Positions 45,834 to 58,640 of a stretch of DNA of 64,000 bases are shown here, piece by piece. Numbering within the stretch: position 1 is the stretch's first letter; each line of letters starts with the position of its first letter. Origin of the DNA: Heterocephalus glaber (lineage: Eukaryota > Chordata > Mammalia > Rodentia > Bathyergidae); the NCBI RefSeq assembly GCF_000247695.1, contig NW_004624743.1, positions 5,015,725 to 5,079,724 on the forward strand, read 5' to 3'. Under the pieces are notes generated by a model that made no database searches, was not told the DNA's origin, and saw nothing but the letters and a program-made list of their open reading frames with translations. Position numbers and translations under genes: made by a program.

Positions 45834-48680
45834 TAGAAGAAATATGTCCGAAATGTAGTGAACTGCATGAGAAAGACAGAGAATAATGATTCAGAAAGAG
45901 GACATACAATAGATATTTGGGCACTGTGTTAAAATTTCAGTTTATGAGAGTAAGACTAAACCCACATTTCTGAGGTTTAATTGAGAAGGCTGCAATATCC
46001 TTTAGCTTTGTACATTTCTCTGTCCAAAGTTCTGAAATGGGCCAGATGTGAGGCCTTTGAGTTTATCTTAATGGGATATATTATTCACACAGGACTTTAA
46101 AAACAAGTATCTAATATTTATCGGAAGTTCACTATACCAGTCATTTTGCATAACTTTTTAATAAAAGTCTTTCATTTTTTTTGTGCTAAGAGCTACAATT
46201 TTGCAAATGAACAGTACAAAATCCACATCTCCAGGATGCATAGGATGTGCTTAACTTGGAACTTGTGTCCTTTCATAATGGAGCACCCACCCTAGCTAAT
46301 TTTCTGCATTATGTCCTTAATCTATGTATGGTTTTCAGAATTCCCAATTCTTTGTCTTTGATGGTGAGTCTCTGATTTTCTTGCTCATAAACTTCATCCT
46401 TCTTCCTTAGATCCACTCTTTGGATCATATTTTCTTGTGATTTTTTTCACATCTTCAAAAATGCTCTCTCTTTTCCTTTCAGGATCCTCTGCTTAAGCAG
46501 AACAATAGTGATTACAGCAATGCAGGGCTTTTCTCCTAAATACAAGGGGCAAGATACTTTCAATAATAGGATTATAGAAAAAAATTATTCTCTAGGAAAT
46601 ATATATATATAAAACTTTTCATAATTGTTCTGGAAAAGAAAAGTTTGGTCTTAATAGAGTACGAATTATAAATATCACAGATCCATTTCCTGAAACAGTA
46701 AGCCAGACAGTTCAAACAAGTAATAATTTCTGTTAAAAGCTATTTATTTCCTTGAAGAGTCTGTAAACTATTAGATTTCTCCTCTTTCCACCTACTTAGA
46801 GTTTTTCTAGACAGCTGGCCCCAAGACACAATGACCCATCAGAAAAGAGAGGAATCCAGTGTTACACAGAGTACAGTTCATTCGACACGTGAATTATCGC
46901 AGTTTGAGTCAGAGCAGCGTGAGCATAAACCACTCAGGACAAGGTGTCTTCATCCAGGCCAGAGTGCAGCTGGTTAAATGCAAGAGGCAGACACATTCCT
47001 GGTCCAAGATCTTGATGTGCAGTTCCACATACCACTCTAGCTGTTCCATCTATTTGGGGCTCACTGGGAAATCATGGAGAAAAAACTACTAAGGTCACAC
47101 AGGGAAAATTTAAGTGGTGATGGTTTAACATAGCTATAGTCAAGCCATGTTGAATCTGTAGCAGACCCACTTACGTGGAACTTGCCAAAAGCCCACATGC
47201 TATTATTCCTTTCCATTTCTTTATGAGCCCAAAAGCTGTATCTGTATATATAGTCTTAGATCAATTATTAATAATTTTCTAAAGCAAACATAAAATCAAG
47301 AATAGCATTACCACTAGATAAAATAGCTGTTGCTCTTCTTTGATGTTTCTCTGGAAAATATTTTGTTAGCCTAAGAAAATATGCTATTTACCACTTGAGA
47401 ATGTATAGACTACTTTACCAAGTACCTTAGTTATCTGTCACCTTATGGCATAGACTGAGGCATGGATATTTAAAATTGAAGTGTTTTAAATGATATTGTT
47501 AAGATAATTTCTCATGGTTGAGTCTGCTTTCTTGATTTAGAATTCAGATATAAAATCAATAGCACAAAATAAATGTCTCTGCGCTGATGTTAAGGTCACT
47601 GGTTAGAAGTATTAGCAGGGCCTCCCTTGTATTAGGTAGGAATCTGATAATAACACGCCGTGAAACAGGCCCCCTGTTCTGAAGCAGTGTTGTGCAGGAG
47701 ATCATGTATTCTTTCTCCTCTGAAGCTGATGACGTGGGCAATAGCACTGCTTCCAGGATCCAGGCCTGTTACTGAGCACTTGTGGGATTCAGTAAGGACA
47801 CATTTTCCCCATAGCTGATTTCAGCTTGTGTGGGTTGGGCATTTGTCCGTGGAAGAAGAAACATTCACTGTTGGTGAGTGGAGCACTCATGACGTTGAGC
47901 TGAAAAGCGCTTCCATAGCCCACAGAGGCCATTTCCCAGCACTCGTTTTCCATACACTGCACACTGTTCCACTGCCCTAGGTCACGTAGGTGTTTCCACC
48001 CGACACAACATGTTTCTCATCTTCCCAGATTCCCCTCTCTTCATGGCTGGCCAATCAACTAAGCCATGCACCCCTGGCCAGATGTTAATGCATAACTATT
48101 TTTCAGGCTGCTTTTCCCTCCTCTGTACATTCTCGAGAGGTCTCCCCATTCCTTGCCTTCATTCAGCTGCTTTCAGTTCACCTGTACATTTGCGGCTGAT
48201 ACCAACAGGTTACCCTTTCTTCCTGTGTCAGCAGGTCTAATGGAACACACCTTGACCACATGAGGATGGGCCTCAGGAGAGAGGAGGATGCCACAGAAGA
48301 GCCAGCCTGGGGAGTGCCCATAGGTCTGGTAATTTCCTTACGCCTGGAACTCCTGCTTTGCCCTGCATCTGAATATATATTTCCACTGTTGAATTTCTGG
48401 TTGCTGTGCCTGCTTGCCCTTAAGACTGAACTGTGCTGGTAATACTAAGCTTGTGATGAACAATTTTGTATTCTTTATTCCAGCATTCAGTTACTATGAC
48501 TGCCTTAAAGATGGTCGAGAGGACTTTTCTCAATAGAAAGAGACTTCTTTTTGTGTGTGACGAAATGGTCCTCCTCTGAACTCTGGAAAATCATCTGAGA
48601 ATTTCCTACTGAGGTATCAGAGGCTAAATGTCTCATTATCATTTTTCACATATACTTTTTAGCTTCATCAGATCTGCTGG
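45834..48680. other. Unassigned DNA, G+C-richer between 46.8 and 48.4 kb
   Basis: No gene or repeat named with confidence. A weak MIR/L2-like core may lie at about 46105-46190 and another at about 47410-47480. The G+C-richer segment 47560-48450 could hold remains of the antisense retroviral element whose LTR lies at 49211-49593, but no retroviral motif was recognised. Confidence 0.35.
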
Positions 48681-49191
48681 ATCTGAGTGTGAGTTGTCAA
48701 GAGTGCTTGCATACCACCTGTATTTTCTGCAAATCTTATAATGTTAGGAATGATCAGTATTTGGAGTATGCAGAGTCCTCTAATCATGGATTGGGGACAT
48801 GTTTCCAAGTATGTCATATGCTGCCTCTGAGTGCCAATACTCTCATAGAATGCTTTCTTTGTCAGTTGTAGGTGTTGAAAGTACAGTGTTCCATCAAGGT
48901 TTCCACTTCATTCAGCTCCTTGGTGTCCCGTGTTTTAAACTGTCTGAGTCCTAAATCTGACATCCTCAATGTGCAATGTGCTGAAGCATGCCAAAATTCT
49001 TCAGCTATGTCTGTGATTGCAATTAGATCTAAGTCTTGATGCTCCATGGAGATCTTTATAAATATTTCATAGAAGTCCTGTGCTTCAAAACAGGCATTGT
49101 ATTGACAGTTGATAGATATGAACTTATATTTTCTCCAAAACTTACTAGACTATTTCAAAGGTCTTGTATTTACTGGAAACCTCTGCAGTGG
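48681..49191 (-). pseudogene. Possible decayed retroviral internal segment
   Basis: Directly downstream, on the minus strand, of the LTR and primer-binding-site-like sequence at 49192-49593. A minus-strand frame is open from about 49135 to 48862 and looks coding-like in its residue mix (acidic and aromatic residues well spread). Its last 61 codons follow the ATG at 49047. I do not recognise the family; a processed pseudogene of a cellular gene is the alternative. Stops upstream and downstream show it is no longer functional. Confidence 0.35.
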
Positions 49192-49209
49192 GTCCCAGTC
49201 TCCTGCCCA
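49192..49209 (-). other. Primer-binding-site-like sequence (tRNA-Lys type, degraded)
   Basis: One base beyond the LTR, the minus strand reads TGGGCAGGAGACTGGGAC. It matches the tRNA-Lys primer-binding site of betaretrovirus-like elements at about 10 of 18 positions, including the TGG start and the GGGAC end. Several of the differences fall where CpGs would have decayed. Confidence 0.4.
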
Positions 49210-49210
49210 G

Positions 49211-49593
49211 TGTAAAACACAGGGGTGGAGAAAGACTCAAAGACATAATTAAAGAAAACAGTGGGGAGCCAGGACGGCCAGTGCTTTGTCAGGGCAATGG
49301 CCCTGGTTAATCCAATCCACTGATTTTTATTGGTAGTCAGGTTGGTGTAAAGGGGAAGGGGAACTACATGTGAGGATGTGTAGATGTGTAGGTGCTATAG
49401 ATGCTAATAGAGGAAAGGTGGGTAAAGGACAAGACAAAGCATTCTCAAATTAGGAACAGAACAAAGTATAGGGTTGTAATCAGAACCTTGTCCTTCTAGG
49501 TAAGAAGGTTTTAGTCCTGGGAATGGAATTTAGGTGCGAGTTACTCTGACTCTGGCTACTATGTTATCTCCTATTGAGCCCCAGAGCGTCACA
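49211..49593 (-). mobile_element. ERVK-like LTR, antisense, 383 bp
   Basis: The segment begins TGT and ends ACA on the plus strand (so also TG...CA on the minus). On the minus strand AATAAA (plus 49326-49331) lies about 115 bp before the LTR end. 'GTCTTTGAGTCTTTCTCCACCCC' and 'TGTGTTTTACA' follow, typical of the R-U5 end of rodent ERVK-class LTRs. 'GGCCGTCCTGGCTCCCCACTG' lies between. A primer-binding-site-like sequence follows, making it the 5' LTR of a minus-strand provirus. The outer boundary at 49593 is inferred from the ACA end. Confidence 0.55.
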
Positions 49594-51240
49594 GGCCATT
49601 TCTCTGACCTCTGCTGTGGCCTTTAGTGAGAAGGTCATGCTGACCTGCACACTGACATGGTGCTTATGAGGTGCTTCTATGAGTCACGTAAGCTTCAGTC
49701 AGACTCACTTCTTAATATGAGCCAATTGAGGGGTTAACTCTTCCCAGCCTGCACTGCTCTCAGCCTGCTTTGGGCATAATCAATAAGGCAGCACTCAAAG
49801 TATTTCTTATAACTAGTATTTCTTCACACTGTTCCAGTGCCATTGCTACTTCATAAACCAGCCTTCACCTATCAGTGCACACTATCCCAACTGACCAGCA
49901 AGAAGTCTTGGTAATTATAATGACACCATCGTCAGCCATGCCTATTCTATTGTTATCAGCAATGGGGATAGCATTTGATGGATGTGTGATTCAGATCCAC
50001 AGTGCCTTTGTGGATATGTGCTTTTTAGGAACATAGCTGGGTCCTCACTTTTTGAGTATGAGTTTCCCTTGAAAGTGAAACCTGAAACACCAGCTTTTTG
50101 AAAATAGTTTATTTGGATGTTATCCCACATGCCCAAGTGAGATATGAAGGCTGTAACACGGGGAAGCAGAGAAAGCTAATAAAACGTTGGATTATTAAAC
50201 TGGCCACTGCTCCTCACTACTGGATAGTTTTAGGAGATTTATACAATGGCTCTCAGAATTGCCTCCCAGGGAAACAAAAATGAAAAATGTTCACTTTTTG
50301 ATCTTAAACAGAATTTGTTAAGGGTAGTTTTTTCACAAGAAGTATTAATATTAATTCCTTGACTTCTGAATCACTCATGCCTGAGAAAGAATTGTTTCCT
50401 CAGATGTACAGTGGCTCAAATGCAGACAGCAAGAGCTAGGGATTTCAGACCGTACTGGTGTGAACAGAATCCAAGTTAACAGAGAAGCACTGGGGGCAAA
50501 GGGAAGACCCTAAGGATCTGAAGACATAACAAGTGACTAGGGCATGCCATCTTTTCTCTTGATTCTCTAGTTTACTATTTGGAGGACATAAGAAAATGGC
50601 AATAGCAGCTACTTCTTTCTTTTGAATTTTGTTTTTTCTTTTTTTATATCTTTCATGTGGTTAAAACTTGCATTTATTGGCTTTTTACTGATTTTATTTA
50701 AATAGAAATAGTAATGTTTATCATTAAATCTGTTGATAAATGTAGGGATTTGAAAAGTTATGTGAGAAAATTTTAAAAATGAATAAAAATAAATGAATAT
50801 GCACATAATGTGATAAATACATTGAAATCTCAGAAGGTAGAATGTCCCAGATCCCTATTTTCCTTCTCCTTTATGAAGCATTGACACGTTTATTTCAATA
50901 CATTTGGTGAACATAGGTTTGAAACGAGCTCTTACTGGCCTTCTCTTGCCTTTCTTGAATTGCTATGGAGATGCAATAGCTCTTTCTTCTACATGCCTTC
51001 TGCCTGTACAGATGGTTGTATGCATGCCATTATGTTGCACATTATCCATTGGCAAACAGTCCTCCTTCTATCTTCACCCCAACCCCTTTCAGTTGGAAAT
51101 ACTGTCTTAATTCTTTCATTTCATAAAGTCAGTGGTCATAGAGATAAGATAAATAACATATATACAACCAAAAACTGTGCATTGTCTTCACAGCCAGGAT
51201 GCTGAATATTACTTTTATTGGTATTCAAAGCCAGATATAT
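49594..51240. other. Anonymous DNA
   Basis: No confident feature. 49600-50100 is moderately G+C-rich; the open frames at 49942-50283 have no recognisable domain. Confidence 0.4.
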
Positions 51241-51249
51241 GAAAATTAT

Positions 51250-51415
51250 TGAATACTAGCTTATAGCCACTGTGAAATTCTTTGCAAATGTACAAAGAAG
51301 GAAATTTTATTTGAATAACTCTGTGATTTAGTTTCCTTGTTTATTTGTGAGGATATGGAAATGAGATAACTTCTGTAGATGATCGCTGAGGTGAATTTCA
51401 CATCTCTTATTCTTT
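51250..51415 (+). mobile_element. MIR-family SINE relic
   Basis: 'GTGATTTAGTTTCCTTGTTTATTTGTGAGGATATGG' followed by 'TGTAGATGATCGCTGAGGTGAATTTCACATCTC' resembles the MIR 3' half ('tcagtttcctcatctgtaaaatgggg...gatgatctctaaggtcccttccagctc'). The 5' part is uncertain. Confidence 0.55.
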
Positions 51416-54400
51416 AATGGTAAGCAAATCCTGATCACGTTTTGATGTTGGCCTTGATTAATAAGCTAGTCATTTCATACTGACTGGGAAGGTGTGATAA
51501 ATGATCTGTTTGACAGAAATGTAAGAAACTCACTCCAATTATTTCAAGCAAAGGGTAGTCGGGGGAGGGAATTTAAGGTCTGCAAATTATTTCATCCACA
51601 GGGAACACACTGATGGGAAGCAGAGTTCAGCCCCAGCAGGGACAGGAATAAAGAGCTGAAGTCAGAATAGGAGGCTGCTTTCTCCTTATTCTGAACCCTC
51701 CTTGCTCAGGGTGTCTGCGCACTTAAGCTTCCTTCTCTTACACACCCAGGGACAGAGAGCATTTCCTGCTGTAAAGAGCCCATTGCCAGTGGTCTATTTC
51801 CACCTGGCCTTGTCACACCTAAGTGAAGAGACAAACTGGAATGATTGTTTCAACTCCAAATTCACAGAAATCACTTTAGGACTGGCCTAACTTCACCAGG
51901 TGTCCAGACAATTCACCTGAGGCAGGGGACATGTGTCTCTTCGCAGGCTGGCTGCCAAAATGCAGATCAGTGCAGATGGAGGAGATTTTTGTTCAAAGTG
52001 TGGGGTTGGAAAGGCATTTTAAAATACATCTACTACACAGAAACATGGTGAGATCATTTCAAAAGTTAAATAGGATTATTGCTAAAATTGATATAGTGTT
52101 TTCCGAACTGTCCACATCAATTTCTCTATGTTAAAGGAAACCCAATGTGATACATGATACTGTTTTGTTATGAAAATGATAATTAAATATTTTAAGCAGC
52201 ATTTTCTCTACATAAACCATGAATTATGGGACTATATTTGTTCTATTCATCTACAGAAGAAATATCTCATATAAAAATCATTCCAAGTCCTTATAGACAT
52301 GTGCACTAGACAGTTTTAAATCCTCAATATCTCTAATTAAATGTCTCTTTGATATAGCCTGCAGCAGTCATGATGGTGCTAATGACCTGTGAAATCTAAG
52401 CAGCTTCCAAGTTCTGGGAGCACAAAATGGGAGATAAAGCCAGAAAATAAAGACTCTGGTCTTCTTTTTTATATTTAGGGTTTACTGCAGCCAAATTGAT
52501 ATATTGTAGTTATAAAGTAAATTTCTGTATTGAAACCTTAAACTCACAGTGAAATAAAATTTAAGGAAGTAGACGATGAATTTACTGAAACAAGTGTTGA
52601 GAGTGGAAAGGCTAATGCATGCTATTAAAACAAAAAATAAAGAAAAGCAAGTAATTTTCAAGAAAAGTTAAAAACATCACACTTAATTCAGTATTAAAAT
52701 AGCTCATATATGTACATATATATGTATAGCAATCATTCAGATAGTTGCAGGAAACGGTATTGGCATTGAAATTTCTGTGCATGTGTACACATATAAATAT
52801 ACATGTCTGTACTATGTTAGATAAAATACAAGATGAAATGAAATACAGATTGTAGATTAAATTTAAGCAATTTTCTCCTTTCCTTTTCTAATCTGCCAAT
52901 TATTGGCCACTAATCTTTATTCCTTAGCAAATGGAAAAAAATCAATTGATTCATCACCCATGTACTAGTAAAATTATTAAAATAAAACAAAAGTAACAAA
53001 GAGGAAAAAATTTCAAAATTTAGAGAATGTTTGAGAGAGACAGTAAAAATGAAGAAAATCATTTTCGGAAGAGAAGTTCTCAACCGTTTTTGAATTTTTT
53101 GAGATTAAGTGATTATATATAAAGTGGCCTCAGGTTGTAATTTCTCACTTCTTTTTGCAGTGCCAGCATGGTTGTGGTCTTGGAATTCTCTTTAGAGAGA
53201 GATGTAGCTGGTGATCAGTAGGTATATTGCAAACGATGCTTTTCCACTCTACTACTTTTCAGGTAAATGGAATAGAGTATAAAATGAAACATTTGCCACT
53301 CCAGAATTGCATTTAAATTCTCAAGATCAATGATAATTAAAGCATATGTCCCCATACTCTAAAAAGAAATATCTTTAATACTTAAACATCTTATGAAGAG
53401 ACAATCAAATGGAACATAGAGGCCATACAAGGAGTCTCTATAGCTTATTCCAGATTATGCTGGGGAAGATGAGAATAGAGGAAAAAGTTGTTTAACATAA
53501 TTTTAAATTCCATAGATATTCTGATAGTTTTTCTCTGCTTTGATTTCTCTGCATCTCCCATGATTCAACTGAGGGTATCATTTAAAAAGCAGTCATAGAG
53601 ATTCTGATGGTTGACAAGAGAGAAATAAATATTGTTAAATGTTGAATGACCTGCAGAAACATCTGAGTCTCTGTTATATACCACAAAGCTGTGGGAACAG
53701 AGAGAACCTAAAATTCTCAGGACAATTCCATGAAACCCCCACCATGATGTCAGGAAGTGCGTCACGGAGCCTGACACTTGGTGATGGAGCCTGAAGATGG
53801 AAGCCACCTTGAATACCCTCAATAACAAGGCAATGGCAAAAACGCATCCAGCTCCTTGCTGAGATAGTGGGGAAGGAGTGCATGTGTTCCCCTGGTTCAA
53901 TTCTAGGCCCTGCAAGATACCTACCTCCAGATATCATCATGGGAGCCACTGCTGTTTTCTTGAAAAGAAGATATCAGCAGGGATGAGGGATCTTCCCTCT
54001 GCAAGGTGAAGGAGTCTCCCAAGAAGCGAGCTGGAGAGTATGTGGAGTAGGTAGAAAGTGGTTAGATAGTTCAGTGCACTTTCCATAAATACAGTACTCT
54101 GCTAGTGAACAACTACCAGTAATATACTCTGAAAAGAACCAGCATTTGTAAAGCATATTTGACTTGATCAGAAGGTAAGTACAAAAACATTTCAAAAGTT
54201 AAATGAATAGTCCTTGTCCTGATTTTGATTTCTCTTCACTCTGCTCAATACGAAAGGAGTTAAACCTAACAGATAAAGCTCAGGATATTGAAACTTAGGT
54301 AAGATATAGGCCATTGAAAGAACACATCATGGTCTCAGTTTTCTACTGTTCTCCATGAGCCACAGGTCAAGCCTGAGATAACTGACTGGATAGGCAATGA

Positions 54401-56599
54401 GAGAAATGAGGCGGATAACAGTTTGAAATTGATAGGAGACTAAAATTTAGCATTGCCATTTGATGATACATTTTAATATGTAAAAATAAGATTTCATAGA
54501 AAACAGTGATTATTGGGCTGGAGTGCATGGCAAAAGATCAAGAAATAGTAAGGAAAATATTTAACAAAGTATGTTTAGAGGCAGTTATACAAATGAATGA
54601 ATAAATAAATAAACAAATAAATGCTGTTAGGGGAGGTACTGCACAGAATTCAGTTTATTTAATAATTTGTATAGACTTAATAGTAAACCATTAGCTACGA
54701 TATTCAAATGGCAATGGCTTCATTTTCATTTTGATGTTCTGGCTTGTTATTTCATTAAGTTCCTATTATTTTAGGCAGAAATCTTGAGTTGCACTAATTC
54801 CTTTCACTAAATTTTGCTTCCATCACCTGGTTATTCAATGCTTTTTGTACTCTCTGGGCCCAGTTAGTAGAGATCAAACTTTTTTTGCATATCTGCTTTT
54901 GCTTTTAAAAGAAGATGAAATCTATCACCAGTGCTGTTTATTAAATATTTGTGTGCTTATCAATTATTTTGCATATCCACTTTCAGTGATATCTAAAGTA
55001 CAATGAGCTTTGATATCAGAAAGTACCAGATGGAATGGAAGACAATAAACCAATTGTGACTTACCATGTGTATCCATCCTTTTTCTGGAATGCCACATGC
55101 AGGTTTTGAGATGTAGCTTGGGATGGTCTTGGTTACCATGTCACAATCATGAACAGGATGGAGCCATCCATTAGGAGCCTTTTCAATAGCCACAGTTCTT
55201 AAGAGTCAGTGAAATTTCTCATTTTCTTGAATTCAACTTCATCACTGCTTTCAAAATTTAGTGCAACGTAATCTTCCTCTTTCCTCCCATTTGTTGTGTG
55301 TCCATTTTCTATTCCAAAATCTTCATGGTTAGCTCTTATCTAGCGTTCCTCTTAAACTGTGTTGACTATGTAATTCCATTTGATAAAACTTCTATAGAAG
55401 TTTTCTTGTTTTTCAAATTGTTTTTGTGACTTATTTAAATGAATTGAAGCATAAAAATAAAAATGTTAATAGTGGAGAAATCATAAAAACAGCACTTATT
55501 TTTTATAGTGGTTGAATTCAATTACTTTGAAAACTGCTTAACAAAGGCTGAAATCTGAAAAGTATTTTATATGGTCTGTGTAAAATTGTACACTTGAGAC
55601 GCACACAAAGGGATATAAGCCCACACACATATATGAATTTGTATATATTAAATATAATTAAAAATAAAACTTTTCAACTCAAAATCTTTCATGAATCCTG
55701 AAGAAAAAGTAAATAATTTTTACATTGAGTTATTATTATAGCAAAATGTGAGGCACATCACAACATACTATGATACTGTAAAGATAGAGCTCTTTTTATA
55801 TAGCTCAGCAGATAGAATCCATTATATACTTATTCTCAAGATAAATAGTAACTAGTCTTCAAGGGAGAAGTCTCAATAGCATCATTTGCCAAATACAGCT
55901 TATCCTAGGTTCACCTGGTACTTGGAGTGGCCATTTGTTTGATTATTAGGTTTAGCCCAGAGAAAAAAATAATCCTTTCACTTTTTTATGATAGGAGGTT
56001 GTTTGGAACCAGATACCTGGCTGAATTTAGATTCCTGCTCTTCCATAGAAACTAGGTGTTAAGGGTGTTATCTTCCTGGTGACTACATTTTGATGCCTTG
56101 GTCCCTGGGCTCCTGAAAGGTCACTTCTAGGTTTTAGAGAAGACAGAAGCTAATTTAGCTTTTATAAGGATTTCCATAAATTTAAATAAAAAGCAAAATA
56201 ATTTACAATTAAATTTTTGTAAAGAAATGCTCTAAGAAAAGGGGAGGAGGGGGTATTTCTGTCTTTGTTTGCAAAAAAGAGAACTAATCCACATTTTAAA
56301 TTTCTGTTTTCCCTTCCTCTGAATGTACAAGAACTTTCCTTGTTGCTGTAGCTCAATTTTTTTCTATTTTATGAAAAGTCTTATTTTTCAATATTTTAAG
56401 CTCAGAGACAAAATTACTATTTTAAAAATGTTCTTTAAGATCATCATTGATATAGATTATTCTTTATTCATTATCATCATCTTTTCTTCCACAATCTTAA
56501 AGTCTATAATTTTTTAAAAAACTGTTTAAGGGTTATAGCAGATTTCCTGTGGCTTGGTTTATTCTATTATTCATTTTGATTTATAAAAAGTTAAAATAA
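51416..56599. other. Anonymous AT-rich DNA
   Basis: About 5 kb with no confident gene or repeat. An (AATA)n/(AAAC)n stretch is at about 54595-54624. The 116- and 91-codon minus-strand frames at 53565-53949 overlap in different frames and carry no family signature. 51600-52060 and 53690-53960 are G+C-richer and not assigned. Confidence 0.4.
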
Positions 56600-57012
56600 G
56601 AAAACTTTATATTGAACTATATCACATATAAAACACATGCACAAAGAAGTAGTGAATTTCTATAAAACAAGTAGTGACAAAATCAGTAGAGCAGAATAGA
56701 CGACGTGGGACTCAATAGTTCCTCTGACACTTGCATCCGGACACTACACTGTCTTAATGGTAGCCCACAGTACTAACACTTATTTCCACAATCACAGATT
56801 GGATGTGCACACTTTTGAAATTTCTGTAAATGGCATATAAGGAAAATCTCCTGTATATGGACCATCTTTCGCAAATCAACATGTTTGTGAGAGCCATCCG
56901 TGCTGTGCCTAGAGAACAGGGCTGCTCTTTTCATTGCTCAGTGGAAACCGCTGGATGCATATTCCACTATTTACTCATGCTATCATTGTAGACAGCTAGG
57001 TTGGTTATGGAT
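56600..57012 (-). mobile_element. Ancient L1M 3' region, antisense (left part)
   Basis: Blocks match the antisense L1M 3' end: 'CTGTAAATGGCATATAAGG', 'GACCATCTTTCGCAAATCAACATG', 'GTGAGAGCCATCCGTGCTGTGCC', 'TTTTCATTGCTCAGTGG', 'GGATGCATATTCCACTATTTACTC' and 'AGGTTGGTTATGG'. It is cut at about 57012 by an insert and resumes near 57722. Confidence 0.7.
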
Positions 57013-57725
57013 ATTGCAGGCAGTTAGACAGGGCTGAACCCTCAGCACAGAAGACAGCTGTGGTGGGCACATTTGCATTTGCTGTAGGCCAGGGATCAAG
57101 AGGAGGAGGAAGGACTATGACTATGCTCACATGTTTCTCCTTGAGATAAGCAGCAGTGATTGCTATTCTAGATAGGCATCAAGCACCTTGAGTGGGAACC
57201 AGAATCTCCCAGGCCCATTCCTTCCTGGAAGCCCCTTCTTTGTTCCATGTGTACTTGCTGCCTGACTTCCTTGCCCATTTGATCCCCACTTAATCAATAT
57301 TGCCCAATCAGTTGTACTTATTATTGTCTTGTTGATTGGCCATGGCTTTGTCTCACCTTGTACACACCTTGTGATTTCCTGATGGATCAATAGTACCTAG
57401 GCAACTGTGCTTCTAGCCTCGTTGTGTGACTATAGTTTTATCTCACCTTGAACCCACTTCGCCTCTTGGCTTTGATCAGTAGAACACCCTTGAGAGACTG
57501 GGTTGGTGGCCAACCCACTTTTCCAACCTCCTTCTGTCTCTCTTAGACAGAAGCTAGGTTTCTTTCAAATTTTTCCTCCTCTTAACCTCTATTGTTCCTA
57601 GAATACTTTCCCTGATTTTAGAGAACACAAACTTGGCATTTTGGACATCTAGTGGATTGGGAGTTATAATATTTCCATGATATTATTTGGAGGTCCATAT
57701 ATCATATACCCTATGTCACTAGCCT
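57013..57725. mobile_element. ~0.7-kb insert of unknown family, LTR-like features
   Basis: It interrupts the L1M alignment between '...AGGTTGGTTATGG' and '...GTGTGGGTTACAGAAGGTTTGGGGC', two versions of the same L1M stretch, so it arrived as an insertion with some duplicated target. It is G+C-richer than the host. It has a diverged tandem duplication with a 90-bp period (57337-57396 and 57427-57485, both with TCTCACCTTG) and CCAAT motifs on either strand (57304-57308, 57335-57339), which suits an LTR enhancer/promoter. No primer-binding site or polymerase sequence was seen. Confidence 0.45.
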
Positions 57726-58089
57726 TGATGAATGTGTGGGTTACAGAAGGTTTGGGGCTACTGTAAATAATGATTTCATGTATATTCCTATGCATACCAT
57801 TTTGTAAACACATACATGTATTTCTCTTATTTATACATGGTGTAAATTGGTCATGAAATTAGAGTTCTTAGCTTTGAATAATATTGGGAAACATTTTCCA
57901 AGTTGGTTATATCAATTAACCTCTCATGGGAGATTCCATTCCTTCTCCTACAAATATTTTTCTTAATTCACTTTTTCTGTGAATAACTTTATCACATCAT
58001 CTATTCTTGAACTTTCTTGATGAATGAAAGATAATGATGATGACCATGGTGATGATACAGATGATGATACATAGAAAGACAGATAGATG

Positions 58090-58129
<40 letters not shown>

Positions 58130-58640
58130 GTAACTTCATTTTATCTCTTGCTTTTCATGAACCTTATCTATTACATGTATTGAAAGGATCTTCTCCAATT
58201 CACAGGACTGTTTTTCATCCCATCGTTATTTTACACACTTTTTAGGGTTATTGATGTGGTCCTCATTCAAAGCTACCTATGACTTTAATAAAGTGTTTGG
58301 CTGTTCTAAGTCATGAGGATACAATTTCTTGTTTCATAATTTATGTAAAACTCATTAGCAATTATTGTGTTATTCTAATTTTCTATATGGATAGCAAATT
58401 GAATTTGCTGTTATTAACAAGACATTTTCCCTGAATGCATAGCAAAAGTTCCTTGTCATAAATCAAGGAACTGCATGCATATAGCTCTGTTTATCCTGTC
58501 ACTTTTTGGTTTTCTTTATTGAATCTTTATGTGCTCTTGACTGAAATATCTTTATAAAGTGTCATCAGTATCATTGAGCTTTTTTCTTCTCTGAGAAATC
58601 CAAGGACAATGTTATTGTTGAATAATAACAGTTATTATTA
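57726..58640 (-). mobile_element. Ancient L1M, antisense (right part)
   Basis: Resumes with 'GTTTGGGGCTACTGTAAATAATG', then 'TTTTCCAAGTTGGTTATATCAATTAACCTCTCATGGGAGATTCC'. After the (GT)n block come 'ATGGATAGCAAATTGAATTTGCTG' and 'CTTGTCATAAATCAAGGAACTGCATGCATATAGCTCTG', following the antisense L1M ORF2/3' UTR order. Confidence 0.7.
58088..58130. repeat. (GT)n microsatellite
   Basis: GT run interrupted once by a TATA step, preceded by short GATA/GATG-rich sequence (58028-58087). It lies within the L1M relic. Confidence 0.95.

Noticed and set aside
53565..53949. Two overlapping minus-strand frames (116 and 91 codons)
   Set aside because: Different frames of the same moderately GC-rich DNA, with no family signature.
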